Shown here in pieces: positions 19,044 through 27,573 of a stretch of 64,000 bases of DNA. Origin of the DNA: Algoriphagus aestuariicola (GTDB lineage Bacteria > Bacteroidota > Bacteroidia > Cytophagales > Cyclobacteriaceae); contig NZ_JAFKCW010000004.1 in assembly GCF_017254835.1 (NCBI RefSeq), positions 213,168 through 277,167 of the forward strand, read 5' to 3'. The notes beneath the pieces were generated by a model. The model had not been told where the DNA came from. It saw only the letters and a list, made by a program, of their open reading frames with translations, and did no database searches. Position 1 is the stretch's first letter. The number at the start of each line of letters is the position of its first letter. The position numbers were made by a program, and so were the translations under genes.

Positions 19044-19634
19044 GGGTCAAGCCAAAAGGACATGAAAGAAAACAACCGTCGAGGTTCCTGAGGCTTCACC
19101 AAAGCTCTGTTGCTTGAATGCTGGATTGTTTACCAAATCAACCGCCTTTTCCAATCCATATCCCTGTGCTGAGGTTGAAACTTCTAATCCATTTTACCTA
19201 GTGTTAAAACCCCACGCTACGGTATCGGCCGTACCTACGGCACGCATTCACCTATTCTGGGTCCTGACTTCGGATCCCGGCCTTTGGCGGACACAAATCC
19301 TCCTCGCACGGCCTGTGCCTGCCTCGCCGCTAGGCGGGTTCCCACGGACCACTGAACCATTTGGCGTCACCGCTCCGCCCTCCGGTATTTTTTCTTCTGC
19401 TATCACAATGCTTCCTGCGTCGGAGGTCAATGGTATTTTTGTCTTTTTTACCGTGGGTTACAGCCTTCGTACCTCAGGCCTCACCCACGGCTATTCATGG
19501 TTGGACCCCTTTGGGGTCAGACTCCAAGCCCCAGGCCTTTGGCGGACACAAATCCCACTTCGGATAGGCGCGCGGGCCGACGTGGACCTGTCCGCCGCAG
19601 GAGGAAGCGGGCCGGCGTTCGGCCGAGTGCGGTT

Positions 19635-19697
19635 AGGACTGAGCGTGTAGGATTAGCCCAGTGGGCTAATCTAGCGAAGGGCCAGCTTGCAGGGCGG
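19635..19697 (+). repeat. Palindromic cassette without nested hairpin
   Basis: GGACTGAGCGTGTAG, arms GATTAGCCC/GGGCTAATC, CTAGCGAAGGGCCAGCTTG. This is the uninserted form to compare with 1399, 5744, 18291 and 55480. Confidence 0.75.
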
Positions 19698-19711
19698 GCC
19701 ACGTCTTGATC

Positions 19712-19759
19712 GTTCTTTTTCATCAAAGCCTGTCCCGATTATTTCGGGAGAAAAAGAAC
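19712..19759. repeat. GTTCTTTTTC hairpin with nested insert
   Basis: Same structure as at 18418: GTTCTTTTTC/GAAAAAGAAC arms enclosing the CCTGTCCCGA...TCGGGAG insert. Confidence 0.7.
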
Positions 19760-20243
19760 ATAAAGAAATCAACGATGGAGGTTCCAGAGCGCCTGCCCCA
19801 ACGGTTTTTACTTCTCCCCCACGGCCTGTGCCTGCCTCGCCGCTAGGCGGGTCCCAGCGGACTACTGAACCATTTGGCGTCACAGCTCCGTCCTCCGACA
19901 TTGAGTTCGCTGCCGCTGCCATGTTTCCTGCGCCGGAGGCAATGGATTATTTCTCTTTTATGCCAGGGGTTCCGCTGCGCTGCACTCCTGCCCGCCCGCC
20001 GTGGCGGGGCTACAAAGATTCCGCTCCTACGGAGCTGTTTCCAGTTGTCCTGCTTCACCAGACCCCGAAGGGGTCAAACTTCTCAATAACCACGGGTGAA
20101 ACCCGTGGCAATTCCCAAGGAAACTAAATCCCGACCCCGTAGGGAGTCGAACTGCTTCCCGCTGTCCTGCTTCTCCAACGATACCTATCGATGCCGGACT
20201 CGATCAAATAGAACATCCAGTGGCGTCTGGTTGGGAAAATGAC

Positions 20244-20876
20244 TCACGATACACGGTCTCTCTTGATCTTGAGAAACTGTCTGATCAACGGGATGGAGGT
20301 GACCACGATCAGCGAAACGACGATCCATTCCAGATAGTGGATCAGGTCAGGAAAGATGATCTTTAGGAAATACCCCGCCAAGACCAGGCTGGATGTCCAA
20401 ACCAAGGCACCAATGAAGTTGTACACCATAAAAACCCGAAAATCGGACCTGATCAAACCCAGACAAAGCGGCAAGAAAGTCCGGATGACTGGGATAAACC
20501 GACCGATGACAATCGCTCCATGTTGCCGCTTTTCAAAATAGGACGAGGCCATATTGAGATAGCTAGCTTTGAAAAAAAAGGAATCCTGCCGGGAAAGCAG
20601 CCATTTGCCCAGCTTAAATCCCACATAGTACGATACAGCGTATCCTACGAATGCCGCTATCGCAAGAGCGAGTACCAGCAGGTGAATGCTTACATCCAAG
20701 ATCGGCAATCCACAAAGCATTCCTGCCAAAAACAACAGCGAATCCCCAGGCAGAAAGAATCCAAAGAACACCCCATTTTCGGTAAATATTACCGCCAATA
20801 GAAGGATAAGTCCACCCCGACGGATAATCAGCTCTGGACTCAACAACTCTAAGATGGACTGGATAAATTCAATCAT
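20244..20876 (-). CDS. DedA-family inner-membrane protein
   Basis: About 210 aa with several membrane helices. The two DedA signatures are visible: E-N-G-V-F-F-G-F-F-L-P-G-D near residue ~35-50 and G-R-F-I-P-V-I-R-T-F-L-P-L-C-L-G in the middle. DedA proteins are thought to be lipid flippases or transporters for undecaprenyl phosphate or phospholipids and to affect membrane potential and drug tolerance. I chose the ATG at 20876 (MIEFIQSILEL); the longer form begins with TTG at 20900 and adds a polar octapeptide. The gene lies 61 bp downstream of, and in the same direction as, the symporter gene, so they may share a transcript. Confidence 0.9.
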   Translation of the reverse strand: MIEFIQSILELLSPELIIRRGGLILLLAVIFTENGVFFGFFLPGDSLLFLAGMLCGLPILDVSIHLLVLALAIAAFVGYAVSYYVGFKLGKWLLSRQDSFFFKASYLNMASSYFEKRQHGAIVIGRFIPVIRTFLPLCLGLIRSDFRVFMVYNFIGALVWTSSLVLAGYFLKIIFPDLIHYLEWIVVSLIVVTSIPLIRQFLKIKRDRVS

Positions 20877-20937
20877 AGTTTTGTGATTAGGATCTCTCAA
20901 CCCGCTGCGGAATCCGACTAGAGGGTCGGGACAGCCT

Positions 20938-22350
20938 TCATAGTTCTCTGATTAATTCAGGTTGAGGGGTAGGCTGGGCTGCGGCCTCGCCGGTCTCCAG
21001 ACCAAATTCACCTTCCCATTTTGCAATAACCACTGTTGCCAGGCAGTTGCCGATGACATTGACCGAGGTTCTTGCCATATCCATCAGTTCATCGATCGCC
21101 AGGATCAAAAATATTGGAGCCATGGGCAGGTTAAAGCTCGCTGCAGTACCCATTAGGATAATCAGGGAAGCTCTGGGAATGCCAGCCACACCTTTGCTGG
21201 TCAGCATCAGTGTCAATACCATCAGGATTTGAGTTTCCAGACTCATTTGGATTCCAGCGGCCTGGGCTACAAAGATCGACGCCAAGGCCAGGTAGAGCGT
21301 GGTGCCGTCCAGATTGAAACTATAGCCGGTAGGCATCACAAATGCCACGATCTTCCGGGGAACTCCAAACTTTTCCATGGCTTCCATAGCCTTGGGAAGC
21401 GCTGCCTCCGAACTGGTCGTCGCGAATGCAATGGACACAGGCTCAGAGATGGCCTTCAGAAATTTGATTACAGGGATCTTGAGCAGGTAGGCAATGGGGA
21501 GCAGCACCAGCACCAAAAAGCCCAACAAAGCCACATACAGCGTTGCCAACAGATGAAACAGGTTGACCAATATCCCAAGCCCCATCTCACCCACCGTGTA
21601 GGCAATGGCTGCCCCGACACCAAAGGGGGCAAAGTACATGATCAACCGGGTAAAGTTAAACATGACCTCTGACAGGCTCTCGGTAAACGAAAGCATCAGC
21701 TGCTTCTTCTTTCCGTCCTTCACCAGTGCCAGCCCGATTCCAAAAAGGATACTGAAAAGAACAATCTGCAAGATCTCCCCTTCGTAGATGGACTTGGCAA
21801 TGTTTTCCGGGAAAATATGGAGGATGACTTCTTGCCAACCCCGCGCAGTCCCCTGAAGGGGTACCTCACCTTCAGGCAGTTCGATCCCGACTCCGGCTTG
21901 GGAGATGTTGATGGCCACAAGTCCGATGATCAAAGTCAGTGTGGTCACCAGCTCAAAATACAGCAGGGACTTCCAACCCATCCTGCCAACCTGCTTGAGG
22001 TTGGAATGGCCCGCAATCCCCACCACCAGGGTGCCAAAGAGTAAGGGGGCAATCACGGTTTTGATCAGTTTGAGAAATACTTGGCTGACCACTTTCAGGT
22101 TCATTGCCAGTTCGGGAAAGTCGACCCCTATGGCGATTCCGATAAGCATGCTCCCGAATATCCAAGTAGTGAGGGATGCCTTTTTCAGACAGTACCCCAC
22201 CACGGCCACCAAGCCCAGCCACCTGCTGGCCATTAGGAGTGCGTCGGAGAGGAGCTCCGGCCATAGCAGGTGCAATACACCGGTCAGCGCCGCTTGGGTG
22301 GCCAATGCCACCAATAGATATAGGATCGTGTTTGATTTTTTAAGAGACAT
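20938..22350 (-). CDS. Dicarboxylate/amino acid:cation symporter (DAACS family)
   Basis: 470 aa, multi-pass. The transport-domain signatures of GltP/DctA proteins are plain: the serine-rich re-entrant loop TTSSEAALPKAM and the helix motif P-T-G-Y-S-F-N-L-D-G-T (NMDGT-like). The protein should import glutamate, aspartate or C4-dicarboxylates together with Na+ or H+. The first ~60 residues form two extra hydrophobic segments before the canonical fold (residues ~65 on). The start ATG at 22350 is clear. The likely operon with the DedA gene follows at 20876. Confidence 0.93.
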   Translation of the reverse strand: MSLKKSNTILYLLVALATQAALTGVLHLLWPELLSDALLMASRWLGLVAVVGYCLKKASLTTWIFGSMLIGIAIGVDFPELAMNLKVVSQVFLKLIKTVIAPLLFGTLVVGIAGHSNLKQVGRMGWKSLLYFELVTTLTLIIGLVAINISQAGVGIELPEGEVPLQGTARGWQEVILHIFPENIAKSIYEGEILQIVLFSILFGIGLALVKDGKKKQLMLSFTESLSEVMFNFTRLIMYFAPFGVGAAIAYTVGEMGLGILVNLFHLLATLYVALLGFLVLVLLPIAYLLKIPVIKFLKAISEPVSIAFATTSSEAALPKAMEAMEKFGVPRKIVAFVMPTGYSFNLDGTTLYLALASIFVAQAAGIQMSLETQILMVLTLMLTSKGVAGIPRASLIILMGTAASFNLPMAPIFLILAIDELMDMARTSVNVIGNCLATVVIAKWEGEFGLETGEAAAQPTPQPELIREL

Positions 22351-22851
22351 AAGGAGAATGCAATACAGATGGATTTCAGGACCAGAGATCGGCGGTATTT
22401 TGGGATTTTGGCAGATTGCAATACACGGGACGTATCCGTGTTTTCAGGTTTGATTTTTAGTGACTGCCCAGGAACGAATCCGGGAGTGGAGTGAGAGTTG
22501 CCGCGTCAAGACCAGGAGATGGATAGGTGATTTTCCCCTTTTTTAGGAAACACCCCGGATGAGTCACAATCGGGAAAGTCCGTAGTTTTTCCAACTGAAG
22601 CATTGTACTCGGTAGGGCCGCTTGCGACCGGCCGGTATTGCTCAGGCCATCCTGTCTAGTTGGCGTTTGGTTGGACAGACATTCTTATCCTAGACCTCCT
22701 TGGCAAGATGGGCCGACTGCCATATCCGTTGGTTAGCAGCTGCCGTAGCCCATTCTTTTTATCCGGGAGTAAGCGTGCAAACTCAAGCAACTGGTTTTAT
22801 TCCAATTGATTTGGGCGATTCACCCAGAAGAGCGGCTGGGCTTTCCGGTGA
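22351..22851. other. Gap without recognised gene
   Basis: It contains a few weak inverted repeats, for example around CTGTCTAGTTGGCG...TTGGTTGGACAGA near 22655-22682. I see no ORF, RNA or module of the families described elsewhere. Confidence 0.4.
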
Positions 22852-23220
22852 CTAAGTGAAACAGTGGTGGGGACACACTGTCAAAAAATCAGGTAGGCTT
22901 ATAGAGATCGCCATCGGCAAGCCTTGCTTGTTGTTTCCTTTCAGAATACAGCATGCCGACAATCCAGAATAGGGATTGGGGATGGATTGAGGCTCAAAAA
23001 AATACTGGACTGTCCGGGCTACCGGCCGTTGGGGTACATACCCAAATGGAAGTCCATCGCCTACTTCCAGGCTTATACTTTGCTGAAGGAAATTGGTGGG
23101 ATAGAATATTTCACCCGGTGCAGGCGAGTCAGGGTTGGAGGCCACGGGAATATTCCCGGACCAAATGCTCACCGCAATTGCCAGATTGAGGAATAAGAAT
23201 AGGATCCCAAAAACCCTCAT
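22852..23220 (-). CDS. Possible small exported protein, unknown
   Basis: 122 aa with a hydrophobic N terminus (MRVFGILFLFLNLAIAVS) that could be a signal peptide or anchor, then Pro-rich sequence without a domain I know. It has no partner gene, and the surroundings are intergenic debris, so it may be a spurious ORF or a decayed gene. Confidence 0.35.
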   Translation of the reverse strand: MRVFGILFLFLNLAIAVSIWSGNIPVASNPDSPAPGEIFYPTNFLQQSISLEVGDGLPFGYVPQRPVARTVQYFFEPQSIPNPYSGLSACCILKGNNKQGLPMAISISLPDFLTVCPHHCFT

Positions 23221-23329
23221 AGGAAATATTTGCAGGTAAAGCTAGCTGAAAAAAAAGACTTGATTTTAAAACAGGGTGTCAAATAGTTTTGTGTGGAGTT
23301 AAAATTTCAAACCCTAGTCCGACCTGCCT

Positions 23330-23955
23330 CCGCATTCACAACCCACCCCAATGCCTATTGTGATTCCGCGCTCTACCCTAGACAACTATAAATCTGGCCT
23401 TCAGTCTTCTTTGCCGGCCATCTCGACGATAGGAGAGATCTCACAGGTTGGACAACTCGACAACAGCTCCGCTCACTTTAAGCTCTTCATTTTCGTCTTC
23501 CCGACTTCCTAGGCAGGATTGTTAAACAAACGCCTGCCTACCACAAAACTCCAAAGGGAGGGACGGCCCTTCAGGATTTACGGTTTTTGGTTCTGCGGAA
23601 AACCGTAAAAAAACAGGTTAGCTCCTGAGTGCGGACAAACCGTTAATAAACAGCCCTGTGGGCTGTTTTAGGTTTGGGCCAGGTTGTAGGGAGGGGAGAT
23701 CCACCTGTTTTTAGGTTTGGAGCAGGACCAAAAATCCAATCGATACGGAATAAAGGATGGATCAGAAAACACCACCGATTGGAAGTAAAGACTGGGGCCA
23801 AGGGTTTTTGGTTACTTTTTGCCCCACAAAAAGTGACAAATAGGAAAACAGCCTTTTAGGTTCTAAAAAGCATTAATCAAGCCTGTACCTAGATCTCAGT
23901 AGGCTGGACAGCACCTATGGTTGGCATTAACGATTTCCTCCTTTTCAGCCTTCTC
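23330..23955 (+). ncRNA. Long structured repeat, copy 2
   Basis: The same architecture as 7785-8372. The first hairpin, TTTACGGTTTT/AAAACCGTAAA (~23577-23609), shows a compensated C-G to T-A change against copy 1. Its loop bases GGTTCTGC (23589-23596) can pair with GCAGGACC at 23722-23729 using seven Watson-Crick pairs and one G-U. A cassette (23633-23692) and the terminal GTTACTTTTTG hairpin (~23812) are present. An extra ~28 nt (near 23868-23892) separates the terminal hairpin from the shared 3' end. Confidence 0.55.
23633..23692 (+). repeat. Palindromic cassette, CAAACC subfamily, inside long repeat
   Basis: GGACAAACCGTTAATAAA, arms ACAGCCC/GGGCTGT, GGTTTGGGCCAGGTTG. Practically identical to the cassette at 8077. 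Confidence 0.75.
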
Positions 23956-24207
23956 ACTCCCGTGCTGAGCAGGTCGAAGCGCCTGTGCTGAGCCCGTCGA
24001 AGCATTAGCTTTCTGCCTTTACAGACCCCTCTTCAAAAACTCCACGAGACCCCGAATTTCTATAACCAAGTCAGCCGTCAACTCAACGTATTCAAACTCA
24101 TGCTAGGCATGATTCAGTTTTGGATGGCATGCCTATCATCAGTTTTCGACAAAAAAAATCTCATTTTTTAAATATATTGAAGCCTTGACCTAGAGTTTAA
24201 AAACATC

Positions 24208-25293
24208 ATGCATCCATTCATTTTGGCCATTGGGCTCTTGTTATATAGCTTCCTAGAATCCGACCATAGGCTGGAAAAAGCCAGAGAACAATACAAAAGT
24301 GCCAATTCCGTGAGCTATCATCAGACTGCCTATTATCCAATTCCCGATGCGGATATCGTGGATTCGTCAAAGATGTTCGTCGTAATTTTCAATCCTGGAT
24401 TGCTGGACTACCAATTTCTTGTTTCAAGAATGGACGTAGATGAGGTTTATCAAGATGGGATTTTTAGCGAAGTCAGGCATAAGGAAAAAGCATACTACCG
24501 CTATGAAAAATCTGAAAATCAAAAATCTTACATGGAGTCTTCCCTTTTGAATAAATATGGTCCGATTTCTTTGCTTCAACATGAATGGAAATATCTAAAC
24601 GACACGGCTCTAAGTAACAGGCAATACGGCCATTTCATGCGGATAGAAAGAGAGTGGGTATATGAAGAAAAACAAATTGTGGTCGAACACCATATCTTTC
24701 TTTCTCCTGATGACTTAATCGCCCGGTTTGAACGAAGAAATTATGTGGATGGTGCACTCACTCAAACCGTCACCTATCGATATGATGAATACCAATTTGA
24801 TCAGCATACCTTATCCCCACGGGCATCATCTCCGGAGCTGTATTCTATGAAGTATTTTGAGCGGGTGGATAAATTGAAAGCCCTTGAAAAGGGTACTTCA
24901 GCACCGCATTTTGAGGGGAGGGGCACCAATGGGGAAGAGATTGTATTCGGAAAAGAGCTGAGTGAACAAACCCTACTTTTATTCGGATCAATTTCCTGTG
25001 GATATTCTCAGATGGTAATAGAACATATCAGCCAAGAGCAGTTCAAGTTGAAAAATGGGGTAGCACTGCTTACATTTTTAGGTTCTGATACAAGAGAAAG
25101 AGCGGTCAAATACTTGGAGAAATTTCCCTTATCTAATCCAGTAATTGTGGATCGTCGGGATATCGAAACCAGTTATGGGATTGCAGGATATCCGATTTTG
25201 CATCTGATTGATCAAAACGGCACGATTACCGAAAGCCTCGCTGGATCCTCGGGAATCATCGAATTATTAGATCGTCTGGCAGCTGAAAAGTGA
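24208..25293 (+). CDS. Thioredoxin-fold (TlpA/peroxiredoxin-like) protein lacking a CxxC
   Basis: 361 aa with a short hydrophobic N terminus (MHPFILAIGLLLYSFLES) suggesting export or anchoring. Residues ~30-225 are an unassigned, tyrosine-rich domain of the kind that precedes TlpA domains in Bacteroidota exported reductases. Residues ~230-360 have the TlpA/AhpC-TSA layout: G-T-S-A-P-H-F, then L-L-L-F-G-S-I-S-C-G-Y-S-Q (~264), then the cis-proline segment GYPILHLIDQNG (~332). The usual Cys-x-x-Cys is Cys-Gly-Tyr-Ser, so only one cysteine remains and a disulfide reductase cycle is unlikely. A one-Cys or non-catalytic role is possible. The gene stands alone. Confidence 0.65.
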   Translation: MHPFILAIGLLLYSFLESDHRLEKAREQYKSANSVSYHQTAYYPIPDADIVDSSKMFVVIFNPGLLDYQFLVSRMDVDEVYQDGIFSEVRHKEKAYYRYEKSENQKSYMESSLLNKYGPISLLQHEWKYLNDTALSNRQYGHFMRIEREWVYEEKQIVVEHHIFLSPDDLIARFERRNYVDGALTQTVTYRYDEYQFDQHTLSPRASSPELYSMKYFERVDKLKALEKGTSAPHFEGRGTNGEEIVFGKELSEQTLLLFGSISCGYSQMVIEHISQEQFKLKNGVALLTFLGSDTRERAVKYLEKFPLSNPVIVDRRDIETSYGIAGYPILHLIDQNGTITESLAGSSGIIELLDRLAAEK

Positions 25294-25842
25294 TTTGCGA
25301 AGCGGTCCCCAGAAAAATCATCGATTGGTAGCAGATTTCATTGAGAGCGTCCACGGAGTAGTGCAAGGCCTTTCCTCCCGGTGGTTTGTGTCTCCACAAA
25401 CCACTAAACCGAATGCCATGGAGGACGTTTCACTGAGATTCGCGACCACCATACTCCCAAATTCCTTGTAATTATGCGCATCCCGGTAGCAGTAATGGAA
25501 GCGGAGGTTCTTGATCTGACATACCTCTTCCAAAAACTATCCAAATCAGCTTCGCCGTCAAAAGAAGTATAAGTTCAGAGTGGTTTTCGAATAAAATTTA
25601 TTAGTTTTCATCAATAGCTCATTCGTTCCAAAGCGGAGGTCAAGTAGAACAGTTTTTACCAATCGATGCGAGTTTCTCGCAGATGGAAACAAAAAAGGCC
25701 CGCATAGGAATACAGGCCAGTTCTTTTACCTGATTACGTTTCGTTTCTGAAAGAGGCTTGATCAGATCTAACACTTCAAATATACGGATTTTCCTTTCCC
25801 CCTGATTCGAAAGGAATCGGAATCCTGATAGATTCAGCCAGT
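25294..25842. other. Gap with a hairpin repeat
   Basis: Positions ~25355-25425 carry GGTGGTTTGTG/CACAAACCAC with flanking similarity to 8661-8735 (GGCCTxTCC before the hairpin, AATGCCATGG-like after it). The rest shows no gene. The 100 bp before 25843 should hold the promoter of the DUF6934-like module, but no clear element is seen. Confidence 0.45.
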
Positions 25843-26370
25843 ATGACGGGAAGTACGTCTTATGAACTCACCAAGCTCTCCTCGGACCCGAAACAATTCC
25901 TGTATGGTTTTGCGACCCCAAGTGGAAATTTCAAAATCGTGGAGCATTCGCTTATCGAAACAAGGGATGATAGAAAAGTCTATAACTTGGGTTTCGGAGA
26001 TTATAATGCCGAAACAGGACAGGTGATTGACGACGAGGTGTCTAATAAGGGAGATGGGAGAATTATCCTCAATACAGTCTTATCCACGATACCGCTTTTC
26101 TTCGATCAAAACCCAAGCGATGCGCTTATCGTGCAAGGTAGTGACAGCCGGGATGACTTTCCGGAAAAATGCCGACTTACCTGTATAAAAAGATGTACTG
26201 ATAATTGTAGAAAGCAGCATCAAAGAATTAGAATTTACTGTAATTTCTTGGATAAAAATTTCGGCAGCTTGGTGAAGAATTACATTTTCTTCGGCCTTTC
26301 GGAGTCAAGAGAACTTGATTTTGAACAGTATATACCAGGGAACTCTTATCAAAGGGGTTTTGATTTATAG
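25843..26370 (+). CDS. DUF6934/DUF6169-like protein, probably frameshifted at its C terminus
   Basis: 175 aa. It aligns with the protein at 41131-41589: both share Y-N-L-G-F-G-D, a following acidic stretch, a helix (NKGDGRIILNTVLSTI here) and a strand L-I-V-Q-G-S-D-S-R / F-F-A-G-S-T-A-E-R. This member has four cysteines spaced C-x3-C-x3-C-x3-C (~116-128) and the helix C-R-K-Q-H-Q-R-I-R-I-Y. The family is small, cytosolic and of unknown function. The last residues read RGFDL and stop. Shifting one base in the GGGG-TTTT run gives RGVLIYRKK with a stop at 26380, which fits the basic end of the other copy (KRKLT), so a frameshift is likely. A small basic protein gene follows 44 bp later. Confidence 0.6.
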   Translation: MTGSTSYELTKLSSDPKQFLYGFATPSGNFKIVEHSLIETRDDRKVYNLGFGDYNAETGQVIDDEVSNKGDGRIILNTVLSTIPLFFDQNPSDALIVQGSDSRDDFPEKCRLTCIKRCTDNCRKQHQRIRIYCNFLDKNFGSLVKNYIFFGLSESRELDFEQYIPGNSYQRGFDL

Positions 26371-26414
26371 GAAAAAGTGATGAGTTTTAAGTCGCTTTTA
26401 AACGGACAGGAAAC

Positions 26415-26579
26415 ATGGGAAAAAAAACTGATAGCAACGTCATTGTTGTTAAAAGCAGCGTTAAAGCTAAAAAAGAGCTGCAAAACATCGGAGCATCCCT
26501 GAAAGGCAAGGAGCTTTTCAAGCAAAAAGTGGACAGTGCCAAAGAAATATTGGCAAATATAAAATCGTTGCCCGTTTGA
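26415..26579 (+). CDS. Small basic protein partnered with the DUF6934-like gene
   Basis: 54 aa, starting MGKKTDSNVIVVKSS and ending AKEILANIKSLPV. It has a good AGGAAAC ribosome-site-like sequence just before the ATG. It follows the DUF6934-like gene by 44 bp, as the 51-aa gene at 40965-41120 follows its paralogue. Both are Lys-rich at the N terminus and end in a helix with the pattern K/L-x-x-A-x-x-x-x-x-N-x-K. The repeated arrangement supports it being a real gene and a functional partner; the function is unknown. A terminator follows at 26608. Confidence 0.6.
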   Translation: MGKKTDSNVIVVKSSVKAKKELQNIGASLKGKELFKQKVDSAKEILANIKSLPV

Positions 26580-26607
26580 CTGGACTCAACGGATATAAAT
26601 TGTAATC

Positions 26608-26633
26608 AAAAGGAGCCTTGTGCTCTTTTTTTG
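26608..26633 (+). terminator. Intrinsic terminator of the DUF6934-like module
   Basis: AAAAG-GAGC, loop CTTGT, GCTC, then seven T. Confidence 0.7.
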
Positions 26634-26818
26634 TTTTAGGATAGGACTGCTTTCTGCCAACTGGCCCCTGCCTTAGCAAAGTGTTGCCTCACATCAATCA
26701 ATACAATCCATAACCCATTTGGCGGGGTGCTGCTTCCTTAAATAGAAATGTTGCTTTAGCCCATCTCCTCTCCGCCACCGGCGGTGATAAATCAAAGTTC
26801 GGAGGGGTGCGTTGGGTC

Positions 26819-26871
26819 GACGCAGCAGCGGGGTGCGCGGTGGTCAAGTGCGGTAGGAGCTTTGCTGCGTC
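26819..26871. repeat. 53-nt stem module, GACGCAGC variant
   Basis: GACGCAGCA (26819-26827) pairs with TGCTGCGTC (26863-26871). The span is identical to the copies at 1903 and 2605, but three stem pairs are changed on both sides. The interior keeps AGCGGGGTGCG...AAGTGCGGTAGGAGCTT. Confidence 0.7.
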
Positions 26872-26882
26872 TTGATTTTTTC

Positions 26883-26908
26883 GTTCTTTTTTATCAAGAA
26901 AAAAGAAC
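26883..26908. repeat. GTTCTTTTTT hairpin, insert-free form
   Basis: GTTCTTTTTT, loop ATCAAG, AAAAAAGAAC. The copies at 18418, 19712 and 55591 carry an extra CCTGTCCCGA...TCGGGAG hairpin at the loop. The copy at 56484 has the same loop with different complementary arms. Confidence 0.7.
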
Positions 26909-26985
26909 ACAGAGAAATAGACGGTCAAGGCATTCAGAGCGGAGTAAACCCATCAATTCACCCTCGTTCCTTAATTTTGCTACTT

Positions 26986-27207
26986 ATGCAAACCTCACTA
27001 TACGATCACCAGCTCCTCGCTTCTGACCAGCCACAAACCTGCCCGGTTTGCGGACTTCGAACTGAAATACTTTCAGATCTAAGCCATACGCTGGCAAAGA
27101 CTCAGATTCACCGATGTCCCGACAAGGGATGCGGATTTGAATTTGTCGCAACTGCCGAGGATGGACAAGTATTTCTCTCCTTGAACGGCCTAATTGGGGA
27201 CAAATGA
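26986..27207 (+). CDS. Small zinc-ribbon protein
   Basis: 73 aa from ATG 26986 (MQTSLYDHQLL). Two cysteine knuckles, C-P-V-C (~17-20) and C-P-D-K-G-C (~44-49), are typical of a zinc ribbon. It is probably cytosolic, binding zinc and possibly nucleic acid or a partner protein. The frame stays open upstream to 26872 only through repeat sequence, so I use the internal ATG. No operon partner. Confidence 0.6.
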   Translation: MQTSLYDHQLLASDQPQTCPVCGLRTEILSDLSHTLAKTQIHRCPDKGCGFEFVATAEDGQVFLSLNGLIGDK

Positions 27208-27573
27208 GGGAGTAACTGAGGGTGTAAATCCCAATAGGACAACAGATGTGTGGCTTTGCATCTGAAGCTTGCCCTGCTATTACAAAACATCAATCGGAGA
27301 GGCGGGGGGGGCCGACGTGGACCTTTCCGCCGCAGGAGGAAGCGGGCCAGCGTCCGGCCTCGTGCGGTGAGGACTGAGCGTCAAGGATTAACCCGCCCCG
27401 GCGGGCTAATCTAGCGAAGGGCCAGGATGCAGGGAGGCTTTTTAGCCTTTGCCAGGATGTAGGGCTGACAAATTCCACCCAGTCACCGCAATAATTTGAC
27501 TACTCCCAGAATGTGGTCGATTATGCCCATTCCTCTTGATTTGACTTAAAGAAAACAGTACTAGACCTGAAAC
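27208..27573. repeat. Repeat-bearing gap
   Basis: A GACGTGG...GAGGAAGCGGGCC module start (27313-27370) runs into the cassette at 27370. The ~45-bp tail GTAGGGCTGACAAA...ATAATTTGACTACTCC (27460-27508) is shared with 28648-28695 and 30441-30487. Confidence 0.6.
27370..27437 (+). repeat. Palindromic cassette without nested hairpin
   Basis: GGACTGAGCGTCAAG, arms GATTAACCCGC/GCGGGCTAATC (one A-C mismatch), CTAGCGAAGGGCCAGGATG. Confidence 0.7.

Larger units (their letters stand above)
18100..20243. repeat. 2.1-kb mosaic repeat island
   Basis: No gene is credible here; the ORFs (up to 178 codons at 19114-19650) translate repeat modules. Contents in order are a cassette with nested hairpin (18291), a GTTCTTTTTC hairpin with nested insert (18418) and a segment CCGTGGGTTAC...CACCCACGG plus GACCCCTTTGGGGTC (~18726-18800, recurring at ~19448, 50258, 50685, 55298 and 55900). 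Further cassettes follow at 18854 and 18978, then the ~250-bp tail shared with the 1.6-3 kb array, a cassette at 19635, a GTTCTTTTTC hairpin at 19712 and short palindromes near 20060-20140 (for example GACCCCGAAGGGGTC and CCACGGG/CCCGTGG). Confidence 0.8.
23221..24207. repeat. Gap holding the long structured repeat (copy 2) and CTGAGC...GTCGAAG repeats
   Basis: Apart from the structured repeat, positions ~23966-24005 carry two copies of the short dispersed segment GTGCTGAGC..GTCGAAGC. It recurs at 42948, 51200-51300 and 51540-51655. The last ~170 bp before the next gene are A+T-rich, without recognised elements. Confidence 0.65.
26634..26985. repeat. Repeat-bearing gap
   Basis: It contains the 53-nt stem module variant (26819-26871) and the insert-free GTTCTTTTTT hairpin (26883-26908), both listed separately. 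No gene. Confidence 0.6.

Noticed and set aside
19114-19650. Open frame of 178 codons and similar ones at 2806-3279 and 55585-56040
   Set aside because: They translate the same palindromic repeat blocks; the same peptide appears in several islands in different frames.
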